Source: Tetrapyrgos nigripes
Lineage: Eukaryota; Basidiomycota; Agaricomycetes; Agaricales; Campanellaceae
Reading direction: 5' to 3'
NCBI GenBank assembly: GCA_013368315.1
Contig: JAACJM010000025.1
Span: 558,001-622,000 of the forward strand
DNA length: 64,000 nucleotides
The translations under genes and the position numbers were made by a program. Every line of letters begins with the position of its first letter. The stretch's first letter is position 1. This document shows positions 26,147 to 39,200 of this stretch, one piece after another. Under the pieces are notes generated by a model. That model saw only the letters and a program-made list of their open reading frames with translations. It searched no databases and was not told the origin of the DNA.

Positions 26147-29088
26147 CAGTCATCTTGGAGTCCTTGACCCAAAACATCTCAACTCGTCATTCTTGTTCCA
26201 TTTTCTTGATTTGATCGAAAACTGAGTATACTGGCATCTAGCCAGGCATGTTACAAACATTGTAGAGTACTTTATACAAAGATAATAGAAGTATCATACA
26301 GTACTATTGACCGATTCTTGAAGAGATACGAAAAGCTGCAAATTGGGCTCCTTGACCCACTGTGACTGATTTGTGACATGATTAGTCAAACGAATTCCGC
26401 GTCGACTTCTTCATCCTCGAGCACATTTCCTGCGTCGCTGTCATCGACATCCTCGTCTCCAGCGTCGCCGGTACCCATCATAAGGGTTGTCAGGGCCTTC
26501 TTTTTGATGCACTTGGGTTTAGAAGGTAAGTCTTTGGTCTTTATCCCTGCTGCACAAGCTTTCTTACAGTCCTCCTGCCATGCCTCAACAGCTTTTTTGT
26601 GCTCTTCGCGACAATTTTTCCACTCCAGCTCTAACGCAGCCTTCTTCTGAGATGTTTCCTCTCGTTTCCTAACCCTCTCTGCCTGCTCTGCCGCCTCCTT
26701 CTCCTTCGCTTCCTTTTTTTTCTTCAATGTATCTGCAACAGCCTCTTTTGTCCAAATGTGTCCATGCCCTGGATTGGGCAAAACAAACTTGTTATTCGCA
26801 TGCTCTTTTGCTATCTTTTCCTGCTCCTTTGAATAGATAATCTGGTTCATCTTTTGCAAGTGGAGGTCTGCAATTACAGCCTGTGCAGCCATCGTCTCCT
26901 GGTTTAGTTTCAGGACCTTCACTTGCAATTCAGCATCACCCAGAGCTTCGGTAAGGTCCCCTATAGTCTTTCCCATTGCCTCCTTGTTGCAGTAATGACG
27001 TGGATTTGCAGATACCTTCTTCAAGGTCCAGTCAGGTTGTTGGATATCAGCTGGGATTTTATCAGGAGCATGAGAGAAGGGAGTATCTGAGGTGTAGGGA
27101 GTTTGAGAGACAAGAAATGATGTGGACGAGGTGCTAGAGAGGCTGGAGAATGCAATTCTCATCCGTTTGGATGGGGTATCATCCAGGAGGGCTGGATCAA
27201 TGTCTGGATGAGAACGAGATCTGGAATGGTTTGGAGTTTGTGGTTCATTGTATGAGGGGAAGACCATGAGCTGCTGGAGATCAGAGGGGGTATCAGGAGT
27301 GCTGGTAGATGAGGTAGCATGAGATGGGGAGATGTCAAATCTGGTAGGTTTGTACACCCTAAAACTCTTGATGATTGCCTTTATCGGACTCGTTTGTGTG
27401 AATGTAAATGATCCCTGAACTGACGTTGCTTCTGCAGGTTTCATCTGCTCCTCCGTGATAGCATTGCGATTGAAGGGGTAGATACCCGTCTTCTGGAAAG
27501 CCGCCATCACAGTATCTACATCGAAAGACCGCAGGAATGCACGCCCAAACATACCGGTGAGGTCATCCTTCCTCACAGAATGTCCGTGAGTTGCCTCGAA
27601 TTCATTTATCTCTTTTTTCATCTCACTCTTCATCTTAGCAAAGCAGACAACGTCAAGACCTTGGAGAGCATGAGTGCAGTGAGGAGGGTAACCAACAATC
27701 ATAATGTTGAAGGCCATTGCGAAGTCGATGATTTCCGTTGTGAAGTGAGATGAGTGGCCATCCATGTACAGAACACGCAGCTGACCATTGGCTTTTTCTT
27801 GTGTTGCAGGTTCAAACACGTCTTGAAGCCACTCCTTGCAAACCTCCTGATCCGTCCACCCGTTCAGAGAAGTCACAAACCTGAGTTAAGTTAAGTTTGG
27901 GTTAGGGAGATACAGACTAGAGCTTACGTTGCATTTGCGGGGTTGTCTTGGATCCACCTGTCATAAATACGTTCACCCTTGAAAATGAGAGTAGGTGCCA
28001 GTGCTTCGCCGTTAGCCCCAATGGTCACAATGGCCGTGATCATCTCCTTGTTGGCTCCGCCCTGTTTGTGAGCCATCTTCTTTCCCTGAACCTTTGCAAC
28101 TCGCTGGGTTGCAAGATTTCCCCGCTGCAGATTCATCTCGTCCATTCCCCACTGGCATTCCGCCGGTACATTCTTTGCTACCACCTCACTTTCCAGCAGA
28201 TCGAACCAGCTCTTGACAATGACTGGGTTGAGAGCCTGTGCACGTTGGATGTCAAGACTGTTAATCCATCCAGTGCTAACCTCGGGGTGACGTGCAAAGA
28301 ACTCGTTGACCCATATTGTACCAATGGGTTTCTTCTGGGGGTGGATTGTTTTTCGCATGTATTCTGCATGGGCACGAATTTGGGCAGGAGTGGGAGGAAG
28401 TGCTTGTTCACAGCTACGGGTAATCCAGTCTGCAACTGTAGCTTCTTCAGCTGGTGTCAATGTCTGTTTCGTAGAATTAAAATCCTGAATTGACTGTCCT
28501 CCTTCAGATTGACGCTTGAGGGTCTTTCTATCAACATCCATGTCTGCTGCAAAACAGCGGAGAGAACGAGGATTTGACTTCTTGACCTCCTCTTTCCATG
28601 CCTCTACAGCAGCTTGCATCTTCATGGCATTTTCAGTGGAAGCTTTGCGGTTTTTCTGGTTTTGTGATTTTGGGCGTCCGACCATTTTAGGAAAGAAGAG
28701 TCTGCACTGCACTGATCTGTCACGCTCTTGGCCATCCATTTTTGCTCCGCACCTCACCACGTTTTCTGAAGGTCTGTCTTACCAAATTGTAGCCCAGACT
28801 CAAGATGTGATTGTGATAGTAATATTTCACAAAGGTTTGGGCCAACATCTCAACCATAAACGGTATCTAGACACTTTAGAGATGTTTTTCGAGATGTTTT
28901 TGCGTCTCAAAGACGCATAATTTTGACATTGATTTGCGTGTAGCACCTCGGCCTCTCAGCCAATCTCCATCAAAATTAGAAGAAAGGAGTATTAATATGA
29001 ATCATACATGATGGTATACTTTCTCTGATAAAAAGAGCCCAAATTTACTTAGGTATTCGCATTTGGGTCAAGGACTCCAAGATGACTG
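26147..29088. mobile_element. Complete pogo/Fot1-like Tc1-mariner DNA transposon, 2,942 bp
   Basis: Perfect 27-bp terminal inverted repeats at 26147-26173 (starting CAGTCATCTTGGAGTCC) and 29062-29088. Each end is flanked by TA (26145-26146 and 29089-29090), the target duplication of the Tc1/mariner superfamily. Inside is one transposase gene with an open frame and one intron. Perfect ends and an intact gene suggest recent insertion and possible activity. It landed in a decayed aldo/keto reductase copy. Confidence 0.93.
26386..28685 (-). CDS. DDE transposase (pogo/Fot1/Tigger type)
   Basis: Cut-and-paste transposase. Two exons (start at 28685; donor near 27926, acceptor near 27884) join in frame at NPANAT-FVTSLNGWTDQ. 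N-terminal DNA-binding region: helix-turn-helix (ADMDVDRKTLKRQSEGG) followed by a CENP-B-like domain (LTPAEEATVADWITRSCEQA, GTIWVNEFFARHPEVSTGWI). DDE catalytic domain: first Asp in CQWGMDEMNLQRG, second in LRVLYMDGHSSHF, third in THALQGLDVVCFAKMK. The C-terminal 200 residues are Ser/Pro-rich and then a Lys/Glu-rich coiled coil. An upstream ATG at 28739 would add 18 residues; I chose MVGRPKSQNQKN as the more typical start. Looks intact. Confidence 0.9.
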
Positions 29089-29464
29089 TAGACCCTCTAC
29101 TGACCTAAAGACACAACAAAGGAGTGATAAATGCTAATGTGGGATCCATTTTCTCGAGGTAGCAAATATTTTTCAAAGAAAAGTTCATGATGTCAGACCA
29201 CTGACGACATCACTATCGTGAGAACTATATACCATTTTAGTGGGATTCCACCTAAATAAGGCATATCAGGCATGTCTTCTACCTGTTTTTACCCTCCAAG
29301 TGTATTTCTGATACTTTGAAGCAGAGATGACTCCGGAAATTTGGTCTGTACACTCTCTGGAGCATGATGTACTTTTGGGTCATTAGCCCTCTCCAGACCC
29401 CCTCCCCCCTCAAGGTCCGGTCCCAGGTAGACCGGCTGCACACCTCTTGCACTGGATACGCAGA

Positions 29465-29605
29465 GGCCACTATCGCACATCTTGAAGGTATTATATTGGC
29501 AAAGCATTTCTCCCTCAAGACTACTTTTGTCCTACTGCAAAGAGAAGGGCATTCATATCATCATTATCACTACTTACGGTCCTCTTGGAAATAACTGTGC
29601 GTATC
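29465..29605 (+). pseudogene. AKR exon remnants, right of the transposon
   Basis: CGCACATCTTGAAGGTAT (exon 4) is followed by CTCCCTCAAGACTACTTTTG, TACTGCAAAGAGAAGGGCAT and CCTCTTGGAAATAACTGTGC (exon 5 up to its donor). The intron between exons 4 and 5 is gone and there are small insertions. Exon 5 sequence is also present left of the transposon, so this locus suffered more than one rearrangement. Confidence 0.75.
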
Positions 29606-29678
29606 GTGAGATGTTCATGCTATGCTCTGAATCTATCTATTTCTAATCTAGAATATTCTATCCTCAAATCCTCACACT

Positions 29679-31181
<1,503 letters not shown>

Positions 31182-31263
31182 TTCGAGTTGGGCAGGAGAG
31201 TTATTGACGATGGTCAGGCTAGTACATACAGCGAGTATTTAAGCAACAGGACTCCTTCGCTGA

Positions 31264-31297
31264 CTGATCCAAAAAACCTCTGCTTACTGATCCAAAA
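31264..31297 (-). promoter_or_regulatory. Paired CTGATCCAAAA elements upstream of OYE copy B
   Basis: Same pair as upstream of OYE-A, at 31264-31274 and 31287-31297, 83-116 bp before the start codon. Conserved between the duplicates, though much neighbouring sequence is conserved too. Confidence 0.4.
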
Positions 31298-31773
31298 GCC
31301 ATTAGTGATCAGTCCTACTGTTATTGGCGGCAAAGTAATTCGCGTAGTTATCGCACAAAATACTTGCTGATAGAAAAAAAAGTACCAAGCCACGACGGAA
31401 CTCGACTGATCAGGATCAGATCTAGAAAGCAAAGGACCCAGTGAGACTTTGAGAAGAAAATAGCAAGAAAGAACCAGTTGAAGTTGTGGCCTGTAGGTAC
31501 CACACCGGGAAAGCGTGTCATCCTTGTGCAGGGGCCAGAGACGTTATGGCGCGGCGCAGTCCGACCGGGTAGATCTTAGACTGGTATTGGGGATTTCCAG
31601 GATTGAGATTCGACGTCATTGGTCACCGGTCATGAAGTGGACGAAAAGTGAAATTCACGGAAGCAAAGTCCGGCACACGAGCCGATGATCAGACAGGCGA
31701 ACTTGACTATGCCCCCTTCACAGTCCGCCGGATTTGTTGGTAGCCAGAAGAAAAAGGCATACTCCTCTACCAT

Positions 31774-31855
31774 CGACGCCAGCAGGATTCGAACCTGCGC
31801 CCTCAAAGAGGAACAGATTTCTAATCTGTCGCCGTAACCACTTGGCTATAGCGCC
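31774..31855 (-). tRNA. tRNA-Ser (AGA), intronless
   Basis: On the minus strand the 82-nt sequence folds as a class II tRNA: acceptor stem GGCGCTA / TGGCGTC (two G-T pairs), D arm with AGTGGTTA, anticodon stem ACAGA / TCTGT around loop TTAGAAA (anticodon AGA), a long variable arm (CCTC..GAGG), T arm GCAGG-TTCGAAT-CCTGC and discriminator G, as expected for serine. A T5 run follows about 20 bp downstream. Confidence 0.93.
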
Positions 31856-31946
31856 GTTATATTTATAGGGTTTAAATTCTTTCATGATCATACGGACAAA
31901 CTGTTCTGTATCTTGTACAGCAGAACTCTTCATAGCCCCATTATGT

Positions 31947-33300
31947 TCACACAATATTTACATTATGCGCTGCAGTCTTCTCAACCTCTTCGTTGAATAA
32001 ATTAATGTTCCACTTCGGCTTGAATGCCACTGGGATGTTGTACCTGAAAGAGACATTACCACCATTCAGCGTCCGTACCATTTCACTAGGTAGTCACGTA
32101 CCTGGTGTGCCCATCTTTCGCCAACGCCGTCACTGCCTTGTAGTCTTCTTCACTGAGCTCGATCTGCTTGAAATTGGAGATGATCCTCTCCTCTTGCACG
32201 CTCTTCGGAATGACGGAGTATCCACGGTAAGCACCCCAGGCTATAAGAACCTGAGCAGGTGTAGCGTTGAGTTTCTTGGCGATGTCAATGACAGTGGGAT
32301 CGTCAGTTAGCTTAGGTTTGCCGATGACTGGGATCGAGGAAGCAATAAGCCCTAAGCCGATACTCGAGAGAATGCAAGAATTACGCACGGTTGTTCCCAA
32401 GAGGACTGTACGCAGTGATGTGAATTCCCTTCTCTCTACAGTATGCAACGAGGTCACTCTGAGGAAGTAGAGGGTGTGCTTCAATTTGGTTGGCAGCCTG
32501 GATATAGGAAAGTCGGTCGTTGGATATACATTACTAAAAGAAAGAGACTCACAGGAACAACCCCGGTAGCTTTGATGATACCTTCCAGGTGTTCGATGGT
32601 AAAGTTGGAGACACCAATGGCCCTGACCTAATGGAATCCTTTGTTCAGCATGGCCCGGTATACATAATGGACTACGAAGAATCGTGCCTTCGACTTGGGC
32701 AGCGCTATCATAGCCTTCCATGTATCGACAAGACTTGTCTTGTCATCGAGTTCAACCTCGTCTTGCAATGTGGGATGGAGAGGATGAAATCCTCTCCCTG
32801 GTGCAAAGGCGACAGGCCAGTGGACCACTAAGGAATAGAATAGAGAGAGGCACGACACTTCAGTTTGCGCAAACCATGCATGAAGAGGTAAGGGAAAGAA
32901 CCCACAATAGAGATCAAGGTACTCAACCCCGAGCTGCTTCAAAGTCTCATCGAGCTCCTTCCCGACCAGGTCAGGTTGATGAGACGAGTTCCAGCACTTT
33001 GAAGTGAGGAAGAGGTCTTCTCGTTTAACCACGGAAGGTATGACTTTCTTCAAAGCTGCACCAACTTCGTCTTGGTTCTGGTAAATCATAGCAAGATCAA
33101 GGTGACGATAGCCGTTGCGAACAGCGATTTCGACCTGGCCGCGGAAACATGATGATATGAGATGCAGAAAAAAAGCGGTCGCGTAGGTGATCAGAACTTA
33201 CAGCATTCTCGACCTCTTTAGGCTTCGAAAGCCAGGTTCCGAGCCCAATTTGACGAAGGGTAGCCCCGGTGTTGAGGGTGCAGGTCTTTTCAAAGGACAT
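31947..33300 (-). CDS. Aldo/keto reductase, copy C
   Basis: Paralogue of copy A (22289-23643) in opposite orientation, with the same seven exons. Start [17 protein letters not shown] at 33300; exon 1 33300-33202, exon 2 33134-32906, exon 3 from 32827, last exon ends in NVNIV and stop at 31947. Catalytic residues: Asp/Tyr in [15 protein letters not shown], Lys in LFLTSKCWN, His in [11 protein letters not shown]. Intron 3 begins AAG|GCACGA, a GC donor, where copy A has AAG|GTTTGT; all other donors are GT. tRNA-Ser lies about 90 bp past its 3' end. C-terminal sequence differs from copy A ([20 protein letters not shown]), so it is an older or faster-changing paralogue. Confidence 0.9.
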
Positions 33301-33761
33301 CTCTATAGATTGGAAAGGAAAAGTTGTCGCGATGATTTGCAAGAGTTGGTGGATCCTCTTATAGGATGCGAGAACAGATTATTCGGTCCGAAAGAACTAC
33401 CCAAACGTGTGGAGGGTGTGGAGATGAAAGCAAGAGAAGCTCGATGATGTCGACAGACGGTCTCTCGCCTCCCTTTCTGGCTTGGTCATGAGTTTCCACT
33501 ACTGAGCTTCGCGGGACTCCGTCTTCCCTAACTTTGGCTTTAGGACAGGGGTTCAGCGAAGAATACACCTATAGATTGATAGTGACACAGACCTGGTGCT
33601 CAATTAGGCCCACTCAAGCCGAGGATTATACTTTCGAAGCAGGCCCGAAGAAATTGCTTGCTAAACAGTACTTAGTATGCCCCAGAAAAAGACCAAGGAA
33701 ATGGTTTGCCCGAGTCAGTTCCAGCCTTATACAATATAGTTTTGATATAGTTTGTACAGGC

Positions 33762-34532
33762 ATGTCTTCCCAAATCACTTTCCCTGATTGCATTCCATAT
33801 CATAGTGAAGTGTCTATCCTCCTCAAGTATGGCCCAACTCATCTGCATCCTTCAAGAGTTTTCGCTGAAGAACTCCCGGATACGCTCGCAAGCATCTTAT
33901 CCCGGATATCTTCCTCCAGCACGCGTCTTTGCAAAATGGCATTCAACATTGACCACCATATAGTCCACTCATTCCAAGAAGCGTTTGCTCGTGCTCAACA
34001 TCATGATCAACGTTCCGGTACTGGTACCGGCATTTCTTTCCCAACTGTCATCTACCTAACAGTTGGCCCTCACAACGACTTCATCGTCAAACATTGTCCA
34101 AAATATCAGACATCTCTCCGATGTCCCACACAGTGTCTTGCAAGGAAAAATAGGGGATGTGAGAATGCATATTATGAATCTGATTGAGGCGGCCCGGAAG
34201 GTTCAGAATCTGGAGAGCTTCGTAGTAAGGGAAAACCTAACTGGGGATCTAATGAACGGTAAGTGTCCGTCAAATTTCAATCATATACGACTCTGCGTGT
34301 TGGCTGCTTTGTTGGTACTTACTTACTTGTGCAGCGTTGTACTCTTCCATCCCCAGAATCAAAACACTCGCCATACAGCGTCACTGCATCTTCCGCAAGA
34401 GGGGGAACGGTCACGGGGTATGGAGTTTCTCAACACGAACCACGATGACCTCTACTTGCTCCAGCCTCTACTCAAGTATCATGAAAACAGATAATTCCTT
34501 TCAGGAACCCTTCTCAAACCGTTCGTGACGGT
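33762..34532 (+). CDS. Uncertain split gene, possibly an F-box/LRR remnant
   Basis: Open frames separated by good splice sites are visible, but the full model is unclear. A frame from ATG 33762 contains AEELPDTLASILSRISSSST. A second frame, from about 34060, reads ALTTTSSSNIVQNIRHLSDV through MHIMNLIEAARKVQNLESFV to a strong donor (GAACG|GTAAGT at 34260). After an acceptor (TTGTGCAG near 34336) it continues ALYSSIPRIKTLAIQRHCIF. The Leu/Ile spacing resembles leucine-rich repeats of F-box proteins, without a clear F-box. The first and second parts are in different frames and I found no convincing intron to join them, so decay is possible. Confidence 0.35.
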
Positions 34533-34876
34533 CACGGAAAACTCTGAGGACATCTACTGCAACTTTTCATCACGATGAGCTCGCCTACTATCTCCATACT
34601 CTTTGCCTCTTAACGCTCCTAGTGCGTCCTAAATGCTGTCTATTGTCGTCTCAGAATAATTAATAAACGTTTAACAGAAATTCCAGCAGCAGAGATTCAG
34701 AGACACGCTCCTTGCGACGCAGTGCCTCCAGGAGTGCTCCTATTTCGAAGATTTTGGAAGATAAAAGCAGGCCCATTCTCGCTGAAATGGGTTAGACAAA
34801 GGATCTTTCCTTACTTTCACCCACACAACTTCATCCCATCACTCAATCTACCACACTGGATCATCCTCACAACGCA

Positions 34877-35927
34877 ATGAGTTCTACTCCTGCTACCCAA
34901 TTGAAGTTCGTTGCTACGTCCGCCGTCTTTGATTTGGTGAGTTCCGCTCTTTCTCTTCATCCTCGACATACACTGATATTGTTCACAGGACGGTACCCTG
35001 ACCGACTCCACTGCAGAGGTTGCCGTAACCTCCTCATCATACAACTCCAATGTCGCTACACCTGCTTTAACACCCAACGACTCTCCTGCAAGCTCTCGTC
35101 GGTCCTCTATCTCATCCATCTCATCCGTCTCCTCACGACCTCGTCGTCCTTCCTTTGCTACTGAGCTTCAGAAGAGCTTGTTCGAGCTCTCCCTCAAAGA
35201 CCGAGCCGAAGCTCGGATAGCTGAATCTACCCCTGTCCGCCGACGTCCTGGTGCAAGGGTGCTGCTTGAGTCTCTTCCTACAGAAAAATATGCTGTATTG
35301 AGTTTTGGTTCGTTGGATTATGGTAAATAGTTTTCTCATCGTTCTATCATACTCATATGTTGACAATACTTCGGTCCTCTCTCAGTTCACGATTGCATGT
35401 TTCGTGCAGGACTGCCTTGTCCCAAGTATACTGTCACCGCAGAAGACAGTATCGCCGAAGTCGGAGTCTTCTCGCTCGCCGCCCAGCGTATGGATTTTGC
35501 AACACCAGGCCGATGTGCCGTCTTTGTCAATTCACCCGAGGGAATCCGTGAAGCTATTGCTGAAGGTGCTGGAACAGTCATTGGTGTTTGCGGTACCTAC
35601 AGTCGCGAGCAACTCGAGCAAGAGCAACTTCATTATGTCGTGGACAATTTGGAGGCCGTCCGCTGTACAGTTTTGCAGTCGGGCGAGTTGGAGTTCCATG
35701 TTTGGCCCCCGAAGAGGGTACCAGTTCCAGAATCTGTTCCAGAGAAGAAACCTCCGGTGAAGACGAAGATGTTACCCAAGCTTCGAACGCGAGATATGTG
35801 GGAGGATATGTTACGCTCCAGGACTCTTTCTCCTCTTTCTCCGTCTCCTCTTCCTCGACGCCAATCCGCTTTCATTGACTCTTTACCTGAGTGGTTACGG
35901 AATGCCGATGTGTGGGATGAAGAATAA
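34877..35927 (+). CDS. HAD-fold protein lacking several catalytic motifs (possible pseudophosphatase)
   Basis: Haloacid-dehalogenase superfamily by its first motif, AVFDLDGTLTDST, with the nucleophile and acid/base Asp at residues 19 and 21. Exons 34877-34936, 34989-35322 and 35386-35927 join in frame. Relatives (fungal DL-glycerol-3-phosphatase and similar) then have a cap domain; here there is a Ser/Arg-rich segment instead. The C-terminal Rossmann half is recognisable (FSLAAQRM, GRCAVFVNSPEGIREAIAEG, GTVIGVCGTYSREQLEQEQL, YVVDNLEAV). The metal-binding acidic pair normally before S-x-x-G-I (E/V-D-S) is Val-Asn-Ser, and no Ser/Thr motif II was found. About 311 residues with a proline-rich tail. 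Probably cytosolic and perhaps catalytically dead. Confidence 0.8.
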
Positions 35928-36251
35928 AAGGCTTAACACAGACGATAGATAGCAGTCCTCTGTACTATGATCAGAAGGCATCAACTTTAGGAATTATTCA
36001 AACAAAATTTCAGCTTGAAATGAGGAAAACTGACAGTGAAGACAACCTGCCAACTTATGCTATCGAGCTAATGACCAACTGGAGCTGCTCACACATGCTC
36101 AGCTTCATGTGCACACAGTACAGAATGATTCTGCCAATATGAAGATGCTACTGCTAATAACGTATCCGTATAACTACTTTTTCTATTCCCTCCTGCTGAC
36201 CTGAGTATCCAGGAAATGCATATACATATCCAATCCTGCGCATCTAGATTT
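35928..36251. other. Convergent intergenic spacer
   Basis: 3' ends of the HAD-like gene and PMR1 meet here. AT-rich, no gene seen; presumably holds both polyadenylation regions. Confidence 0.5.
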
Positions 36252-39200
36252 CTATACTCTCTCTTGTACCCATGTTACAACACTACCCTCCTCGTCCATC
36301 TGCCGCCTCTCCCATCTCCTCCTTCCTTCATGTAGCGTAAAGCTCAGCCCAGCCAGCACCAGCAATATACTGAAATCCTTCACGCCTAATGCATCCGTCT
36401 GGAATATCCTTTGCATGATCGGTACATACACCAATGCCAGTTGTGTTATAGCTGAGATAGATACGGTCGTAAGAAGCATTCGGTTCTCTGTTATTCCACA
36501 GTTGATACCCCGATTCTGAATGGCTGAGACAAGGTCAAGGAACACGAATGATGAGAATGTCTGGATGACAAGAGAAATGTTAACAGTCAGAATTAAGAAA
36601 AACGAGGTAAGTAAAGCACTCACCATGGTCTGCTCTCTCTTCGACAAATCGTCATCAAGCGCATAGACGTAGACAAACAGTGTCCCAATGACAATCATCG
36701 ACGCGGAGAAAAGCACTCTGTAAAGGAGTCTCTGCGTGATAATAGACGCATTCTTCTTCCGAGGTGGTTTTTTCATTATAGAAGGGTCAACAGGGTCTAC
36801 ACCCAACGACTGACTCGGCGGTCCATCCATGAGAATGTTGATGAACAGAATCTGCATCGCGTTTAATGGGTTGCTCAATCCCAGCAATGTACTTAGCGTG
36901 ATCAGTGTAAGAGCTGCTGCTGCAGTACTGAGCTGGAACGCCAGGAAATTCTGAATGTTGTGGAATATGGATTTCCCTAACAAGCTTTTCTCAACGAACA
37001 GCACTAGGAAAAGAGGATTGCAAACTCACCTTCCTCAACTGCGGGTAATATGGTGCTGAAATTATCATCCACTAATATGACATCCGCCGCCTCTTTTGCT
37101 ACATCTGTCCCACTCTTCCCCATCGATATCCCAATGTCAGCCTTCTTCAACGCGGGTGCGTCATTGACGCCATCTCCAGTCATAGCGACTACCTCGCCTC
37201 TCCTTTGGAATGCCTTAACGATCGCGATCTTATGCCTGGGTGTCGTCCTCGCAAAGACGCTCACGGACCCTACTCGCTCTTGTAGTTGTGCCTCGGTCAT
37301 CATATCAATGGCTTTGCCCGTCAAAACAGCAGCATTCGGCCCAGGAACAGGAAACACAGCCGAGGACATCGATAGCTCTCCTCGGGAACCAATGGATCCA
37401 TTGCCAACCCTTCCCATTCTCCCATTAGCCCCTAAAGAGTCACTCCGATTAGGACCACCAACGTTCATTCCAAGCTTTCTAGCAATAGAAAGGGCTGTAG
37501 GTTCTGCATCTCCAGTGATCATCACAACTTTGATACCACCACTCTGCAACAACGCAATAGAATCTGCTACGCCTTTCCTAGGGGGATCGTACATGGCCAA
37601 GAAACCCACAAAAACGAGATTGTTTCGGTCAAGAGGAGCCGGCGACGCCGTTCTCGAGGCTGTTCTGGAGGCTGCTACTGATGTTGGTGCTGAAACTATG
37701 TCAACCGATCCATAACCGTATGCCATTGCAATGACACGAAGTCCCCTCGATGCCATAGCTTGAGCTTTGCCAGTTACCGATTCTCGAGTGGCAGGGTCCA
37801 ATCCAGGTGTCGACTCATCCGATACGTAGTAGAATTTACATTTCTCCAAGACGGCTTCGAGCGACCCTTTCATGTACAAGATCTCTCTTGAATCCGTAGT
37901 TGTACCCGATGGCCCTATTTCTTGGTGAACACCAGAGACGGCCATGTATTTCTGTTCAGAGTTGAAGGGTCGTTCCGATAGACGTTTGAAGGTCTGGCAA
38001 TGGATTTAAGATACACGCAATGAAATAGAGAAAAAGGCACTTACAATTCTCTTATCCGGTGCACCTACTACTCCCAGCAAATTGATCAATGCAACATCAG
38101 TGGCTTGGCCTACAACTGTGGGTGCCCCGTCGACACCCTCCAGACCCGTCCCGCTCGAAACAGTCGCATTGTTACACAATACTCCAACATCCACAAGCTT
38201 TCTCGTTGCTGCCGTCATTTCCCTCACGAAACTGCGCGATGTAGGATCAAAATTGATGGTTTCGTCGACGACGTAACCTTCTGTGACGGTTTGCTCGTTT
38301 TTCGTCAGGGTACCCGTTTTATCAGAACAGATGACCGATACAGAACCCAAGGACTCGACAGAATGGAGTTTCTTGACAATTGCCTTTCGTTTAGCCATTC
38401 GAAGGACACCCAAGGCGAGTGTGACGGTGGTAACGATAGGTAGACCTTCTGGAATTGCAGCAACGGCGAGGGACACTGGAACAGGAACGTCAGGACTCCT
38501 CGGACCGGGAATAACGGGAAACGCACCTCCAATAGTGAACATATCTAGCCAGCTCCTCCGCTGCAAAACTCCAATCAAACATATAATCCCAATGATTCCA
38601 AACGAAAGAATTGACAGCTGCTTTGCCAGCTCGTCCATATTCAGTTGTAACGGCGTCCTTTTCTCCTCTATTTCTTGCATCATAGAAAATATGACACCGA
38701 ATTCTGTTTGAGAGCCAGTAGCAACCACCACACCGGTTCCTCTGCCTGAATAGCAAACCAGGTCAACAAAATACAGCTTCAGTGGGACGTTACTCACCAT
38801 TGCGGACTAAGGTACCCATGTAAGCAATGCATGACCTATCCGCCATGGCTACGGGTTCTTCAACATGATTTGGTCCACCATTAAGCCCATTAGGAACGCC
38901 ATTGGCAGTGACATGGCCATGACCACCCTCGAACGCACACGTCTCAGCATTTTTACGCCGAGCCTCAGTCTCCCCTGTCAAGCTGCTCTCATCAATCTCC
39001 AAATCTATTGAAGAAATGATTCGTATATCGGCGGGTATGCGGTCACCGGTGGTGAAAGACACAAGGTCTCCAGGAACGAGCTCATTCGCCAGAATGTGAA
39101 ATGTTTGTGACGACCTGCGAATGTAAGGAAGAGTTGGGAAACAGAAGAAGCAGATACACACCGTATGACATGACAGTGATGAGGAACGAGTTTGTTCAAT

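Noticed and set aside
27948..28493. 181-codon plus-strand open frame inside the transposon
   Set aside because: Antisense to the transposase DDE exon and without signature.
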